Both the position numbers and the translations under genes were made by a program. This document shows positions 46,559 through 55,075 of a DNA stretch of 64,000 bases, in pieces. The stretch is from Bhargavaea beijingensis (lineage in GTDB: Bacteria > Bacillota > Bacilli > Bacillales_A > Planococcaceae): the NCBI RefSeq assembly GCF_900101985.1, contig NZ_FNAR01000003.1, forward strand, positions 62,001 to 126,000, given 5' to 3'. Within the stretch, counting starts at the first letter, position 1, and every line of letters begins with the position of its first letter. The notes under the pieces are model-generated. The model searched no databases, had not been told where the DNA came from, and saw only the letters and a program-made list of their open reading frames with translations.

Positions 46559-47542
46559 ATGAAGAAGAAGCTATGGATGCTCATAGGTCTCAGTCTGGTC
46601 CTGGTGGCACTTGCTGCCTGCAGTAGCGACACAGCTGAGAAAGCCGGCTCCTCTGGAAGTGTTTACCCGAACAAGCCTATTCAACTGATTGTCCCATGGG
46701 ATGCTGGTGGAGATACGGATGCGGTAAATAGAATTGCAGCAGAAGAATTAGAAAAGGTTCTGGATACGACAGTTGTTGTAAAAAACATTGCCGGAGGCAG
46801 CGGGGTCATCGGTTCACAGGAAGCTCTCAGCGCTGAACCGGACGGCTATACAATCCTCGCTGTTCATGACTCCATGGCGATGTCAGAACTAACAGGACAA
46901 GCCGGCTTTGGCTTCTCTGACTTTGAACCGATCTCACTAATCACATCAACGTACAATATGATTGCCACGAACCCTGAGAACCCGTGGAACTCTATGGAAG
47001 ATTTAGTCGCAGACGCCAAGTCAAAACCAGGCGAAATTTCATACGCTGCGTCAATCGGATCGATTTCTGAATTGGAGCCTGCCCTGATCCAAACCGGAGC
47101 AGGGATTAAATTTAATATTGTGGGCTATGACGGAACGGCCCAGCGGATGAAAGCTATTGTTGCCAACGACGTCGCACTTGGAAGTGTATCCATTGTTGCC
47201 GGCAAAGACTATATTGAAGGCGATAGGCTGAAATTCCTGGGGTATACAGGTGAAGAACGAAGTAAAGACTTCCCTGATGTTCCGACACTCAAAGAACAGG
47301 GAATTGACGTTGTATCAGCTGCCAACCGAGGATTTGTTGCACCAAAAGGAACTCCTGAAGAAATAATCAAAAAACTGGACGAAGCACTTAAGCAAGTAAC
47401 CTCCAGCGAAAACTTTATTACAAAATTGGAATCACTCGGCACCGAGGTGAATTATAAAAATACCGAGGATTACAAAGTATTCATTAAAGACTTGGAAACT
47501 GATATGGAAGAGTCTCTGCGGGATAGTGAGCTGATTGATTAA
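46559..47542 (+). CDS. tctC: Tripartite tricarboxylate transporter binding lipoprotein (TctC), intact copy
   Basis: TctC captures the organic acid outside the membrane and hands it to TctAB. The 327-residue lipoprotein has lipobox LAACS near residue 20, then YPNKPIQLIVPWDAGGDTDA near 37-56, GGSGVIGSQEAL, NPENPWNSMEDL, and ISYAASIGSISELEPAL, IVGYDGTAQRMKAI and RGFVAPKGTPEEIIKKL. It is a close tandem duplicate of the interrupted gene upstream. The ATG at 46559 has AAAGGA eight bases upstream; the frame from 46529 is rejected. It is probably the functional receptor. Confidence 0.92.
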   Translation: MKKKLWMLIGLSLVLVALAACSSDTAEKAGSSGSVYPNKPIQLIVPWDAGGDTDAVNRIAAEELEKVLDTTVVVKNIAGGSGVIGSQEALSAEPDGYTILAVHDSMAMSELTGQAGFGFSDFEPISLITSTYNMIATNPENPWNSMEDLVADAKSKPGEISYAASIGSISELEPALIQTGAGIKFNIVGYDGTAQRMKAIVANDVALGSVSIVAGKDYIEGDRLKFLGYTGEERSKDFPDVPTLKEQGIDVVSAANRGFVAPKGTPEEIIKKLDEALKQVTSSENFITKLESLGTEVNYKNTEDYKVFIKDLETDMEESLRDSELID

Positions 47543-47554
47543 AAACTAAAAATT

Positions 47555-47592
47555 GCAGAATGGCCGATGCAAAAAGGTCATTCTGCTCTTTT
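47555..47592 (+). terminator. Terminator after tctC
   Basis: GCAGAATGGCC pairs with GGTCATTCTGC and is followed by TCTTTT. Confidence 0.85.
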
Positions 47593-47662
47593 GATTGATA
47601 TAGACATGTACACCTCCAGCTTGGCGTATGATTTTTTAACAAGCTAAAAAGGAGCATACTTC

Positions 47663-48670
47663 ATGACCACCGGCCTCCTCATCATTCTTCTCCTCGTCCT
47701 CATTCTGCCGTTTTCCGTGAAGCCGATTGAGCGGCAGCTGGAACTGTTCCTCCTGGTCATGGGAATCGCTGCGGCCATCATTGGCGGAATGATGAACCGC
47801 GAACTGCTCGGACAGGCCTTTTCCGATCCACTGCCGATCACCTTTACCGTACTCGTTGCCGGCATCGTTTTCCGCCTGTTTTACCGGCGGCTTGCCGGCG
47901 GCATCCGGTGGTTGCGGAAAGTCATGCCCGATCGGCTTCTTTATGCGTTGCTTGTCATCGGGCTCGGCCTGGTCTCAAGCATGATCACTGCCATCATCGC
48001 GGCGCTCGTGCTCGTCACGGTGACCGGCACGCTTGGTCTTGCAAGGCGTTCAGAGATCCGGCTTGTGATCCTTGCGTGCTACTCGATCGGGCTTGGCGCC
48101 GCGCTCACCCCGATCGGCGAGCCCCTTTCCACCATCACCGTGCAGAAACTGAATGCCGAGTTTTCATTTCTCTTTAACCTGATTGGCCTCGACGTCCTCA
48201 CAGCCATCCTGCTGTTCGGGATGCTTGCGGCTGTCTGGGTGGACCCGCCGGGAAAAGAAGCCGGCGGCACCCCGCCGCCGCCCGAGCCTGTGTCGTCCAT
48301 CTTCACACGTTCGTTCAAGGTCTACCTTTTCATCATGGCGCTCACGATGCTCGGTGCAGGATTCGAACCCTTGATCCGCGAGCATCTGACCGATGTGGAA
48401 CCTGGTACGCTCTACTGGATGAACATGCTGTCCGCTGTTCTCGACAACGCCACACTGGCTGCCGCCGAAATCAGCCCGCTGATGCAATTTGACTCCATCC
48501 GGGCCATTCTTCTCGGCCTCCTGATCAGCGGCGGGATGCTGATCCCGGGGAATATCCCGAACATCATCGCCGCAGGCAAACTCCGGATCTCCAGCGGCGA
48601 ATGGGCGAAATTCGGCGTTCCCGTCGGACTGGTGGCGCTCGTGGTTTACTATGTGATCGGAATCTGGTGA
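47663..48670 (+). CDS. DUF1646-family predicted cation transporter
   Basis: The 335-residue protein is an integral membrane protein with about ten hydrophobic segments. It fits the DUF1646 family, predicted cation transporters: ILLLVLILPFSVKPIERQLELFLLVMGI near the start, SMITAIIAALVLVTVTG near 105, YSIGLGAALTPIGEPLSTI near 140 and LDNATLAAAEISP near 265, which look like the paired re-entrant motifs of ion transporter superfamily members (arsenite/NhaD type). Ion and direction are unknown. AAAAAGGAG precedes the ATG. It stands alone. Confidence 0.8.
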   Translation: MTTGLLIILLLVLILPFSVKPIERQLELFLLVMGIAAAIIGGMMNRELLGQAFSDPLPITFTVLVAGIVFRLFYRRLAGGIRWLRKVMPDRLLYALLVIGLGLVSSMITAIIAALVLVTVTGTLGLARRSEIRLVILACYSIGLGAALTPIGEPLSTITVQKLNAEFSFLFNLIGLDVLTAILLFGMLAAVWVDPPGKEAGGTPPPPEPVSSIFTRSFKVYLFIMALTMLGAGFEPLIREHLTDVEPGTLYWMNMLSAVLDNATLAAAEISPLMQFDSIRAILLGLLISGGMLIPGNIPNIIAAGKLRISSGEWAKFGVPVGLVALVVYYVIGIW

Positions 48671-48691
48671 GGAAAGGTTGGGGTGATTGGC

Positions 48692-48817
48692 GGTTGCTCC
48701 GGAAACCCGGTTGAGTGCTTCCAATCGGGAGACGAGTGCTTCGAAAGTTTTGGCGAGTGCTTCCAAATGGGGAGTCAGTGCTCCGTCACGCGATCCCAGT
48801 GCCTCCATCCAATTCAT
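48692..48817. repeat. 21-bp-period degenerate array (GAGTGCTTCCAA units)
   Basis: Six units start at 48692, 48713, 48734, 48755, 48776 and 48797, exactly 21 bases apart: GGTTGCTCCGGA, GAGTGCTTCCAA, GAGTGCTTCGAA, GAGTGCTTCCAA, CAGTGCTCCGTC, CAGTGCCTCCAT, with variable remainder. The array fills the gap between the DUF1646 stop and the terminator at 48824. Its core equals that of the array at 39750. Confidence 0.9.
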
Positions 48818-48823
48818 ACAAAA

Positions 48824-48861
48824 GCAGGAGGGGGAAACATCCTATTCCCCCTCCCGCTTGA
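48824..48861. terminator. Terminator between convergent DUF1646 and rsgA-type genes
   Basis: GGAGGGGGAA and TTCCCCCTCC form a perfect stem around an eight-base loop, extended by AGC/GCT. It directly follows the minus-strand GTPase gene. Confidence 0.8.
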
Positions 48862-48864
48862 TAT

Positions 48865-49944
48865 TCATCTCTTCTGTTTCCGATTGTATCGGGCCGCTTT
48901 CGTCAGGTCCTTGCGCTGCTTTGCGCTTGCCATCCTGGCACGGGCGTCGGACTTCTGTTCGATATAGGCGATTTCCCGCTGAAGCTTAAAGTAGCTCACG
49001 AGCCGGTCTTCCGACAAGCGGCCGTCTTCGACCGCCTCCCGGACCGTGCAGCCCGGCTCTTTCCCGTGCCCGCAGTCACGGTACCGGCAGGATTCCGCCA
49101 ATTCATCGATATCCCTGAACCCGGAGTCGAGTCCATCTCCCTGGTCCATCAGCTGGAGTTCCCGCATCCCCGGCGTATCAATCAGGCAGGAACCGCCCGG
49201 CAGCGGAATCAGTTCGCGGTGGGTTGTCGTATGGCGTCCCTTCGCGTCATCTTCCCGGATGTCCTGCACGGCCATCGCTTTCTTGCCCGACAACGCATTT
49301 GTCAGGGTCGATTTGCCCGCGCCGGAAGAACCGAGAAGCGCAGCCGTCACCCCTTCGCCGAGAAAACTCCGGACTTCGTCCAGCCCTTCGCCGGTCACTG
49401 CACTTACGGGCACCGTATCAACCCCGAACGCGACGCCACCGAGTTCATCCAGATAATCGGCCGGGTTTTCGCACAGATCCTTTTTCGTCAGTACAATCAC
49501 CGGCCTCGCACCGGAATCCCAGGCCGCTACGAGGTACCGCTCCAGCCTTCGGGCATTAAAGTCGGCGTTCAGGCTCATGACAAGAAAGACAATATCCACA
49601 TTCGCCGCAACAATCTGTTCCTCGACCCGCTGCCCCGCTTCCTTGCGTGTAAAGACCGAGGTCCGGCCGAGCAGCGCATGGATGATTCCTTTTTCCTCGC
49701 CCGGCATCTGCTCCACGAGCACCCAGTCTCCGACAGACGGGAAATCCATCCGCCCGGCAGCCCGGAACGCATAGCTGCCCGAAACAGTCGACATCCATTC
49801 TCCCCGTTCCGTCATCACCCGGTACATCCGCTTGTGTTCAAGTACCACCCGTCCCGGGATGCAGCGCGAAAACTCGGATGTCGCCATCAGGCTTTCCGCC
49901 TGCGTTTTAAATGGATCTTTTAATCCATAGTGAGTCATGTTCAA
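48865..49944 (-). CDS. rsgA: Ribosome small-subunit-dependent GTPase A (RsgA type)
   Basis: RsgA is a circularly permuted GTPase that checks and releases factors at late 30S maturation. The roughly 359-residue protein has the OB-fold N-terminus, then G motifs in permuted order: VLTKKDL (G4) near 150, VSAVTGEG (G5), the P-loop LLGSSGAGKSTLTNAL (G1) near 203 and LIDTPGMREL (G3) near 253. The zinc knuckle CRYRDCGHGKEPGC follows near 283. It is longer than the RsgA usually found in the prkC cluster, so it may be a second copy. AGGAGG lies seven bases before a TTG at 49944 and 13 before an ATG at 49938. It is preceded by a leader peptide and terminator. Confidence 0.9.
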   Translation of the reverse strand: MNMTHYGLKDPFKTQAESLMATSEFSRCIPGRVVLEHKRMYRVMTERGEWMSTVSGSYAFRAAGRMDFPSVGDWVLVEQMPGEEKGIIHALLGRTSVFTRKEAGQRVEEQIVAANVDIVFLVMSLNADFNARRLERYLVAAWDSGARPVIVLTKKDLCENPADYLDELGGVAFGVDTVPVSAVTGEGLDEVRSFLGEGVTAALLGSSGAGKSTLTNALSGKKAMAVQDIREDDAKGRHTTTHRELIPLPGGSCLIDTPGMRELQLMDQGDGLDSGFRDIDELAESCRYRDCGHGKEPGCTVREAVEDGRLSEDRLVSYFKLQREIAYIEQKSDARARMASAKQRKDLTKAARYNRKQKR

Positions 49945-49975
49945 TTTGTTTCCTCCTGTTATTTCCGTGACCATA

Positions 49976-50022
49976 AGAAAAACCTCCATCAGCTTACCGG
50001 CAATCCGGCGGCTTTGGAGGTT
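49976..50022 (-). terminator. Intrinsic terminator in the leader of the rsgA-type gene, candidate attenuator
   Basis: On the minus strand AACCTCCA and TGGAGGTT enclose an inner AGC/GCT and CCGG/CCGG pairing, followed by TTTTTCTT. It lies between the leader peptide stop and the gene start, so it can only work by partial or regulated termination. Confidence 0.75.
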
Positions 50023-50049
50023 CTCAGGCACGCGAAACAGGAGAGCACG

Positions 50050-50121
50050 TCAAAACGCGCCCTGCAGGCGTGTGAGTCCAGGCCGACCGGATTGTTGCAT
50101 TGCAATCTCTACTTTAGCCAT
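50050..50121 (-). CDS. Possible 23-residue leader peptide before the rsgA-type gene
   Basis: Downstream of the promoter at 50156-50185 an ATG at 50121, with GGTGATG shortly upstream, opens a frame for MAKVEIAMQQSGRPGLTRLQ plus GAF and a TGA at 50050. The terminator at 49976-50022 follows 28 bases later. Short frames placed like this often act as ribosome-sensing leaders; this function is inferred from position only. Its codons show no run of one amino acid. Confidence 0.5.
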   Translation of the reverse strand: MAKVEIAMQQSGRPGLTRLQGAF

Positions 50122-50155
50122 CTCACATCACCTGCTTTCCGTTGTTGGTAAAAAC

Positions 50156-50185
50156 AGAATACCAAGACAGGGACTGTCCCGTCAA
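50156..50185 (-). promoter_or_regulatory. Promoter of the rsgA-type gene
   Basis: On the minus strand TTGACG (50185-50180), 18 bases and TATTCT (50161-50156). The spacer contains GGGACAGTCCC. The gene start is about 210 bases downstream, leaving a long leader. Confidence 0.65.
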
Positions 50186-50210
50186 TCAGATTCTGCAGAT
50201 TTCATTCGGA

Positions 50211-51412
50211 TCACTTAAACAGCTGCGGAATCCCATTGATCAGAGAATACCCGCCCATCAATGCCATGGCGACGACCGTGATGATACCGAGAACGGTCAG
50301 CTACATCGGATGTTTGTAATCCCCGACAATCCTTGCCTGATAGGCGGCAATGAGCATGACGCCGAGCGCGAGCGGCAAGATGAGGCCGTTTAGTGAGCCC
50401 ACCAGTACGAGGATCTTAACCGGCTGCCCGACAATGACAAAAACGAGTGTGGAAATCAGAATGAATCACTGATAAACTTCTTCGCGTGACGGTCAATCCA
50501 CGAGCTGAACGACCGGATAAAGGAAACCGACGTGTAGGCCGCCCCTACGACCGATGTGACCGCGGCGGACCACATGACGACGCCGAAAATCTTGTAGCCG
50601 AGGTCCCCTGCCGCCAGCTGAAAGACCGATGCCGGAGGATTGCCAGGGTTCAGTTTGAGTCCCTGGGAAACGACCCCCAACACGGCAAGGAACAAAAGGA
50701 TGCGCATAAGCGAGGCGACACCGATCGCGGTGACGGCACTTTTTGAAACGACCGGTAAGTATTCCTTCCCCTTGATGCCGGCATCAATGAGCCGGTGGCC
50801 GCCGGCGAAGGTGATATAACCGCCGACCGTCCCGCCGACAAGCATGACGATTGCCAGGATGTCCATCTCGATCGGGGCCACAGTCCGCAGCGCCGCTTCC
50901 CCGTAGGGCGGCTGCGCGGTGAACATCACATAAAGCGTCAGGGCGATCATGACAAAGCCCAGAATCTGTGTGAAGCGGTCCATGGCTCGGCCCGCTTCCT
51001 TCACGACAAAGATGCCGACAGCAAGAACACAGCTGATGATGGCCCCCGTTTTCGGTTCGATGCCGAACAAGACATTCGCGCCGAGACCGGCACCGCCGAT
51101 GTTTCCGATGTTGAAGGCGAGACCTCCCATGACGACCAGCAGCGCAAGCAGGTAGCCGAGGCCCGGCAAGACATCATTTGCGATGTCCTGCGCTCTTTTT
51201 CCGGAGATGGCGATGATCCGCCAGATGTTCAGCTGGGCCGCAATATCGATTAAGATGGAAACCAGTATGACAAACGCAAAGCTGGCCAGCAGCTGCTCGG
51301 TAAATACGGTTGTTTGTGTGAGGAAGCCCGGTCCGATGGCTGAAGTCGCCATCAGGAACGCGGCACCGAGCATGACGCTGCGGATTTGTTTTTGATCCAC
51401 TGTCTGATTCAT
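50211..51412 (-). pseudogene. NRAMP-family (YcsG-like) transporter gene with frameshift and stop
   Basis: The frame starts at an ATG at 51412 behind AGGGGGAA and reads as an NRAMP-type transporter: LMATSAIGPGFLTQTTVFTEQ near residue 18, AAQLNIWRIIAISGKRAQDIA and MLVGGTVGGYITFAGGHRLID. It runs into a stop at 50456 just after WIDRHAKKFIS. In another frame the sequence goes on with LISTLVFVIVGQPVKILVLV and LILPLALGVMLIAAYQARIV, is broken again by a TAG after DYKHPM, where TGG is expected, and ends IPQLFK at 50211. So there is one frameshift and one nonsense codon. It overlaps pxpA by four bases, as ycsG is linked to ycsF in B. subtilis. Function is probably lost. Confidence 0.85.
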
Positions 51413-52245
51413 CGGTTCCCCCTGTGTGTGACATCCGTCTCTCTTTCCCCTTTTCGAGAGCCGGTCCATTTCCTTGAAAACCGGCTGCCGATCTTCTCCA
51501 CTTTGACGCCTTCTTCAGGCAGCCGGTCCTTGAGCCTGCGGGCAAATTCAAGCGCGGCCGCTCCGTCGCCGTGAATGCAGACCGTGTCCGCGCACAAGGC
51601 GAAGTCCGTCTGATCGGCGGTCTGCACCTTGCCCTCTTTCACCATGCGGACGACCTGGTTCGCTGCCAAATCAGGGTCCGTGATCAGGGCGTTCGGTTCC
51701 CGGCGGTTCGTCAGCGTTCCGTCAGGCTGATACGTGCGGTCCGAGAACACTTCGTTCGCCGTCCGGAGGCCGATCTTTTCACCTGCCCTGACCAGCTCGC
51801 TTCCCGACAGGCCGAACAGAATGAGTTCCGGATTGGCCGCATATACCGCTTCGGCGATTGCCTCCGCCAGAGACGCGTCCTTCGCCGCCATGTTATAGAG
51901 CGCGCCATGCGCCTTGACGTGCTGCATCTCGCCGCCCTCCGCCCGGACGAATGCATCAAGGGCACCGATCTGATACAACGTCAGGTCGTACGCTTCCTCT
52001 GCTGAAATGGCCATGGTGCGCCTTCCGAACCCTGCCAGGTCCGGGGTTCCGGGATGGGCTCCGATGCCGACGCCTTTTTGCAGGGCCATCCGAACCGTCT
52101 TTTTCATGACGGATGGATCACCCGCGTGGAATCCGCAGGCAACGTTCGCGCTTGTGATCAGGTCGAGAATCTCCTCGTCATTTCCCATCGTATAGGCGCC
52201 AAACGATTCTCCCAAGTCGCAGTTCAGGTCCACTTGATCACTCAT
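51409..52245 (-). CDS. pxpA: 5-oxoprolinase subunit A (PxpA, LamB/YcsF family)
   Basis: PxpA works with PxpB and PxpC in ATP-dependent opening of 5-oxoproline to glutamate. The 278-residue protein has the family start [36 protein letters not shown] near 30-44, [19 protein letters not shown] near 58-76, [10 protein letters not shown] near 108 and CIHGDG near 223. The C-terminus is about 25 charged residues longer than usual and overlaps the broken ycsG start. It begins two bases after the pxpC stop. Confidence 0.93.
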   Translation of the reverse strand: MSDQVDLNCDLGESFGAYTMGNDEEILDLITSANVACGFHAGDPSVMKKTVRMALQKGVGIGAHPGTPDLAGFGRRTMAISAEEAYDLTLYQIGALDAFVRAEGGEMQHVKAHGALYNMAAKDASLAEAIAEAVYAANPELILFGLSGSELVRAGEKIGLRTANEVFSDRTYQPDGTLTNRREPNALITDPDLAANQVVRMVKEGKVQTADQTDFALCADTVCIHGDGAAALEFARRLKDRLPEEGVKVEKIGSRFSRKWTGSRKGERETDVTHRGNR

Positions 52246-52247
52246 GT

Positions 52248-53255
52248 TTATACCCCCTTCATTTTCAGTTCAATGGCAAGTTTCAGTTCCGCGAGTTCTT
52301 TCTTTTGTTGCATCAATAGCTGTTGTGCCGCTTCAACGGATACTTCCGTGAAACGAAGTTTGGCTCCCGGCTGCATCTGGGCGATTAGCGGAAGGTCAAC
52401 CGTGGTCGCCTGGCCGATTTTCGGATAACCCCCGGTCGTCTGGCGGTCGGCCATCAGCAAGATCGGGTTTCCGCCGGATGGCACCTGGACCGCTCCGGCC
52501 ACGACCCCTTCGGAAAGAAGTTCGCGTGGTTCAGACAGCCGGAGAGTGTCCCCTTTCAGCCGGTAGCCCATCCGGTCCGATTCCGAGGAGACGGTGAACG
52601 TCCCGCCGAAAAACGCGTTCCGGCTTTTTTCGGAGAACCAGTGGTGCTGCGGGCCTTTCATCATCCGGATTTCCGCTTCATTTCTGTAACGCGGGATCAG
52701 GTCATCCGAGACGGACCAGTCCGCTGCGGAGAATTTCCTGCCATCCGCACCGGACAGCGCTTTTTCTGCCCATTGCTTTGCGTGGGCGGAGGGAGCCCCC
52801 GCCGGCAGGCGGTCACCCTCTTCCAGACACCGTCCGTCCAAACCGCCGATCCGGGCTTTTGTATAAGTCGACCGGCTGCCCATCACTTCAGCCACATCGA
52901 TGCCGCCTGCGACAGCCACATACACCCGGCAGCCCGCGGCCGGCTTTCCAAAGTCGAGGACCGAGCCGGACCGAACGGCGACCGGTCTCCACATCGGGAC
53001 CCGCTCCCCTTCAATGCTCGGAGACAGGTCCCCGCCTGCCAGCGCAATCAGGCTGTCCGCTTCAAAGCGGATGGACGGCCCGGCAAGTGCCGCTTCAACC
53101 GTGGCGCAGGTCTCGCTGTTGCCGACAAGAAGATTCGCCACACGATGCGAATAGGGATCCATCGCTCCTCCGGCGACCACTCCGTACTGCTGGAATCCCG
53201 GGCGGCCGAGATCCTGGACAGTCGTCTGGAGGCCCGGTTTTTCAATCTTGAGCAT
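52248..53255 (-). CDS. pxpC: 5-oxoprolinase subunit C (PxpC, KipA family)
   Basis: PxpC is the biotin-dependent-carboxyltransferase-like subunit of prokaryotic 5-oxoprolinase; its B. subtilis homologue is KipA. The 335-residue protein starts at the conserved [20 protein letters not shown], has [23 protein letters not shown] near 24-46, and [21 protein letters not shown] near 108 and [16 protein letters not shown] near 275. The ATG at 53255 overlaps the end of pxpB by 14 bases; an in-frame ATG at 53279 is less likely because it would add residues before the conserved start. Confidence 0.92.
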   Translation of the reverse strand: MLKIEKPGLQTTVQDLGRPGFQQYGVVAGGAMDPYSHRVANLLVGNSETCATVEAALAGPSIRFEADSLIALAGGDLSPSIEGERVPMWRPVAVRSGSVLDFGKPAAGCRVYVAVAGGIDVAEVMGSRSTYTKARIGGLDGRCLEEGDRLPAGAPSAHAKQWAEKALSGADGRKFSAADWSVSDDLIPRYRNEAEIRMMKGPQHHWFSEKSRNAFFGGTFTVSSESDRMGYRLKGDTLRLSEPRELLSEGVVAGAVQVPSGGNPILLMADRQTTGGYPKIGQATTVDLPLIAQMQPGAKLRFTEVSVEAAQQLLMQQKKELAELKLAIELKMKGV

Positions 53256-53940
53256 CGCCGCCCGCCCCCATCTTTTCATATTCTTCTTTGGAGATTTGCC
53301 TGAACCTGACTTGATCTCCCGGCCGTAAAAGACTCGGAATCTCTTTATCCGGCAAGAACAGTTCGACCGGCGTCCTGCCGATCAGCTGCCAGCCTCCTGG
53401 TGTCCCAATCGGATAAACCCCGGTCTGGGCCCCCGCGATGCCAACCGTCCTCGCTGGAATCTCCAGTCTCGGTGACGGCCGCCTCGGGGCCGCGATGCGT
53501 TCATCCATACCGCCGAGGAAGGGGAACCCTGGAGCGAACCCGATCATCTTGACGTCGTATGTAGTTCCGGAATGGATCCGGATCACTTCTTCTTGGGTCA
53601 GTCCGTTATGCTCCGCGACAAATCCGAGATCCGGTCCGAAATCGCCGCCGTAGCAAACAGGGACCTCGACTGTGCGCCCTTCGTCCTTGCCGGCCGGCAA
53701 AATATCCGACAACAGTTCCCGAAGCTTCTTCTCCATTGCCCTGTACGTCATCCCGTTCTCCGCCTCATAGCACACCGTGACAGTGACATAGGCCTGGATC
53801 ACATCGGTCACGACCGGAACCTCTGCGCGGGTGATGGTTTCGGCAATCGCCCGTACAAGTGCCGTGGATTCATCACCGATCGACTCACCTGCCGTCACCA
53901 CGATTGCCCCGTCCCCGAGCGGGTGATAGTTCAGCTTCAT
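53242..53940 (-). CDS. pxpB: 5-oxoprolinase subunit B (PxpB, KipI family)
   Basis: PxpB is a cyclophilin-like subunit of 5-oxoprolinase; B. subtilis KipI also inhibits the sporulation kinase KinA. The 232-residue protein has YHPLGDGAIVV at the start, VEVPVCYGGDFGPDLGFVAE near 92-111 and GFAPGFPFLGGMD near 134 with GAQTGVYPIGTPGGWQLIGRTP near 168. AAGGGA five bases before the ATG at 53940 sets the start. It is the first gene of the pxpBCA-ycsG set. Whether it affects a sporulation kinase here is unknown. Confidence 0.92.
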   Translation of the reverse strand: MKLNYHPLGDGAIVVTAGESIGDESTALVRAIAETITRAEVPVVTDVIQAYVTVTVCYEAENGMTYRAMEKKLRELLSDILPAGKDEGRTVEVPVCYGGDFGPDLGFVAEHNGLTQEEVIRIHSGTTYDVKMIGFAPGFPFLGGMDERIAAPRRPSPRLEIPARTVGIAGAQTGVYPIGTPGGWQLIGRTPVELFLPDKEIPSLLRPGDQVRFRQISKEEYEKMGAGGDAQD

Positions 53941-54018
53941 CAACATCCCTTCTTTCCACACTGATTCTTTTGACAATTCGTGTCGGAATTCCTGCCCGGA
54001 ACCGCAACTCTAACAACA

Positions 54019-54045
54019 GAAAAACGCTCCGCCGAAGCGGAGCGC
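54019..54045 (-). terminator. Terminator of the DUF3231 gene
   Basis: CGCTCCGC and GCGGAGCG pair around CGAA; on the minus strand TTTTTCTG follows. Confidence 0.88.
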
Positions 54046-54057
54046 ACGTCTTGTCGT

Positions 54058-54564
54058 TCAGTTGCTTTTCTGCTGGTGGAGCGGCGGCGTCATCAGCCAG
54101 CCTTTTTGCTTGGTAAGGCGGAGCAGCTTGGCCCCTGCAGCGGCACGGTCAGCGTGGAATCTGGCGAAGTGCGCGGCCACGTCTTCCCGGCTGCATTGGC
54201 CCATCACCTCGCTGCAAGACACAAGGCCCTGCCCGGCATTGACGCCAAGAATTGCGGCAATCTCCAGATCGGAGAACCTGGCACCCACCGGGATATCCTC
54301 TGAAGAAGCTTTCCCGCGTGACGGCAGTGCCGGCGGCGGTGTGATGCCATTTTCCTTGAGGATCTTCTCAACAGCAGTATTCTCAGACTTCATCATCTTG
54401 ATGGCATCTTCGAGGACACCGATCAGTTCCTTGTCGCCCGCATGATTCACAAACGCTTCGTACATGCTGACAAGGCCATTGTTCGCAGCGACGTAAGCCC
54501 AGAGACCGACAACTTCACCGTAATGCAACGGTTCGTTTTTCGGATTGTCATTCATGATACCCAT
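54058..54564 (-). CDS. DUF3231-family protein
   Basis: The 168-residue protein is helical and fits the DUF3231 family, found in spore formers and sometimes linked to the spore coat; biochemical function is not established. Its readable features are an early LHYGEVVGLWAYVAANNGLVSMYEAFVNH, which suggests a ferritin-like four-helix bundle, a proline-rich linker PPPALPSRG near 80 and a closing LTKQKGWLMTPPL. GGGAG eight bases upstream places the start at 54564; a frame to 54594 lies before it. It is a single gene with its terminator. Confidence 0.75.
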   Translation of the reverse strand: MGIMNDNPKNEPLHYGEVVGLWAYVAANNGLVSMYEAFVNHAGDKELIGVLEDAIKMMKSENTAVEKILKENGITPPPALPSRGKASSEDIPVGARFSDLEIAAILGVNAGQGLVSCSEVMGQCSREDVAAHFARFHADRAAAGAKLLRLTKQKGWLMTPPLHQQKSN

Positions 54565-54628
54565 TGGCGAATCTCCCATCCTTTCCGTAATCACGGTCAG
54601 TATGGGGAGATTCGGGTTCCTTTATGCA

Positions 54629-55075
54629 TCATCCATATTTTTTCTGATGCTCTTTTTTGCGGCCCAGATAATCGTCATCTTCCCGGATGCGATCCCAGTA
54701 TTCTTTGAAGATCGCGGCAGACTTCGCTTTTACCGGATCTTCTGTACGTTCGTGGGTCGTTCCATCTTCTTTATACTTTCTGCCGCCCTTGTAGTTCGTA
54801 TAGCGCCTGGCCCTCGTATAGCCCATCTGGATGAATTTGCGCGCCATGTCCATTCCGATGAAGTCATCGTTTTTCCGGTAGTCCTCAAACATTTCGTAAA
54901 GCGTGTCGGCAGATTGTTTGGCGATGTCCGGCGTGCGGAACCGCCAGTGAGGAAGAAGCTCGCTTTTGTACGGTTCCACGAGAAGAACGCCCTGCTCGCC
55001 CCTGCCCACCCGGTACAAATCGGGACGTTCCCTGAAATCGATGTGGTCGAAATCCAAATCATAGTCAAACGCCAT
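54629..55075 (-). CDS. DUF4385-family protein
   Basis: The 148-residue protein matches the DUF4385 family of uncharacterised cytoplasmic proteins: FDYDLDFDHIDFRERPDLYRVGRGEQGVLLVEPYKSELLPHWRF-type N-terminus in pieces, a central DFIGMDMARKFIQMGYTRARRYTNYKGGRKY, and a charged C-terminus. AAAGGCGG lies eight bases before the ATG at 55075; the frame extends far into the ATPase gene but those residues match nothing. It overlaps the ABC ATPase by 11 bases and is therefore probably translated with the ABC exporter, a link not known to me. Confidence 0.8.
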   Translation of the reverse strand: MAFDYDLDFDHIDFRERPDLYRVGRGEQGVLLVEPYKSELLPHWRFRTPDIAKQSADTLYEMFEDYRKNDDFIGMDMARKFIQMGYTRARRYTNYKGGRKYKEDGTTHERTEDPVKAKSAAIFKEYWDRIREDDDYLGRKKEHQKKYG

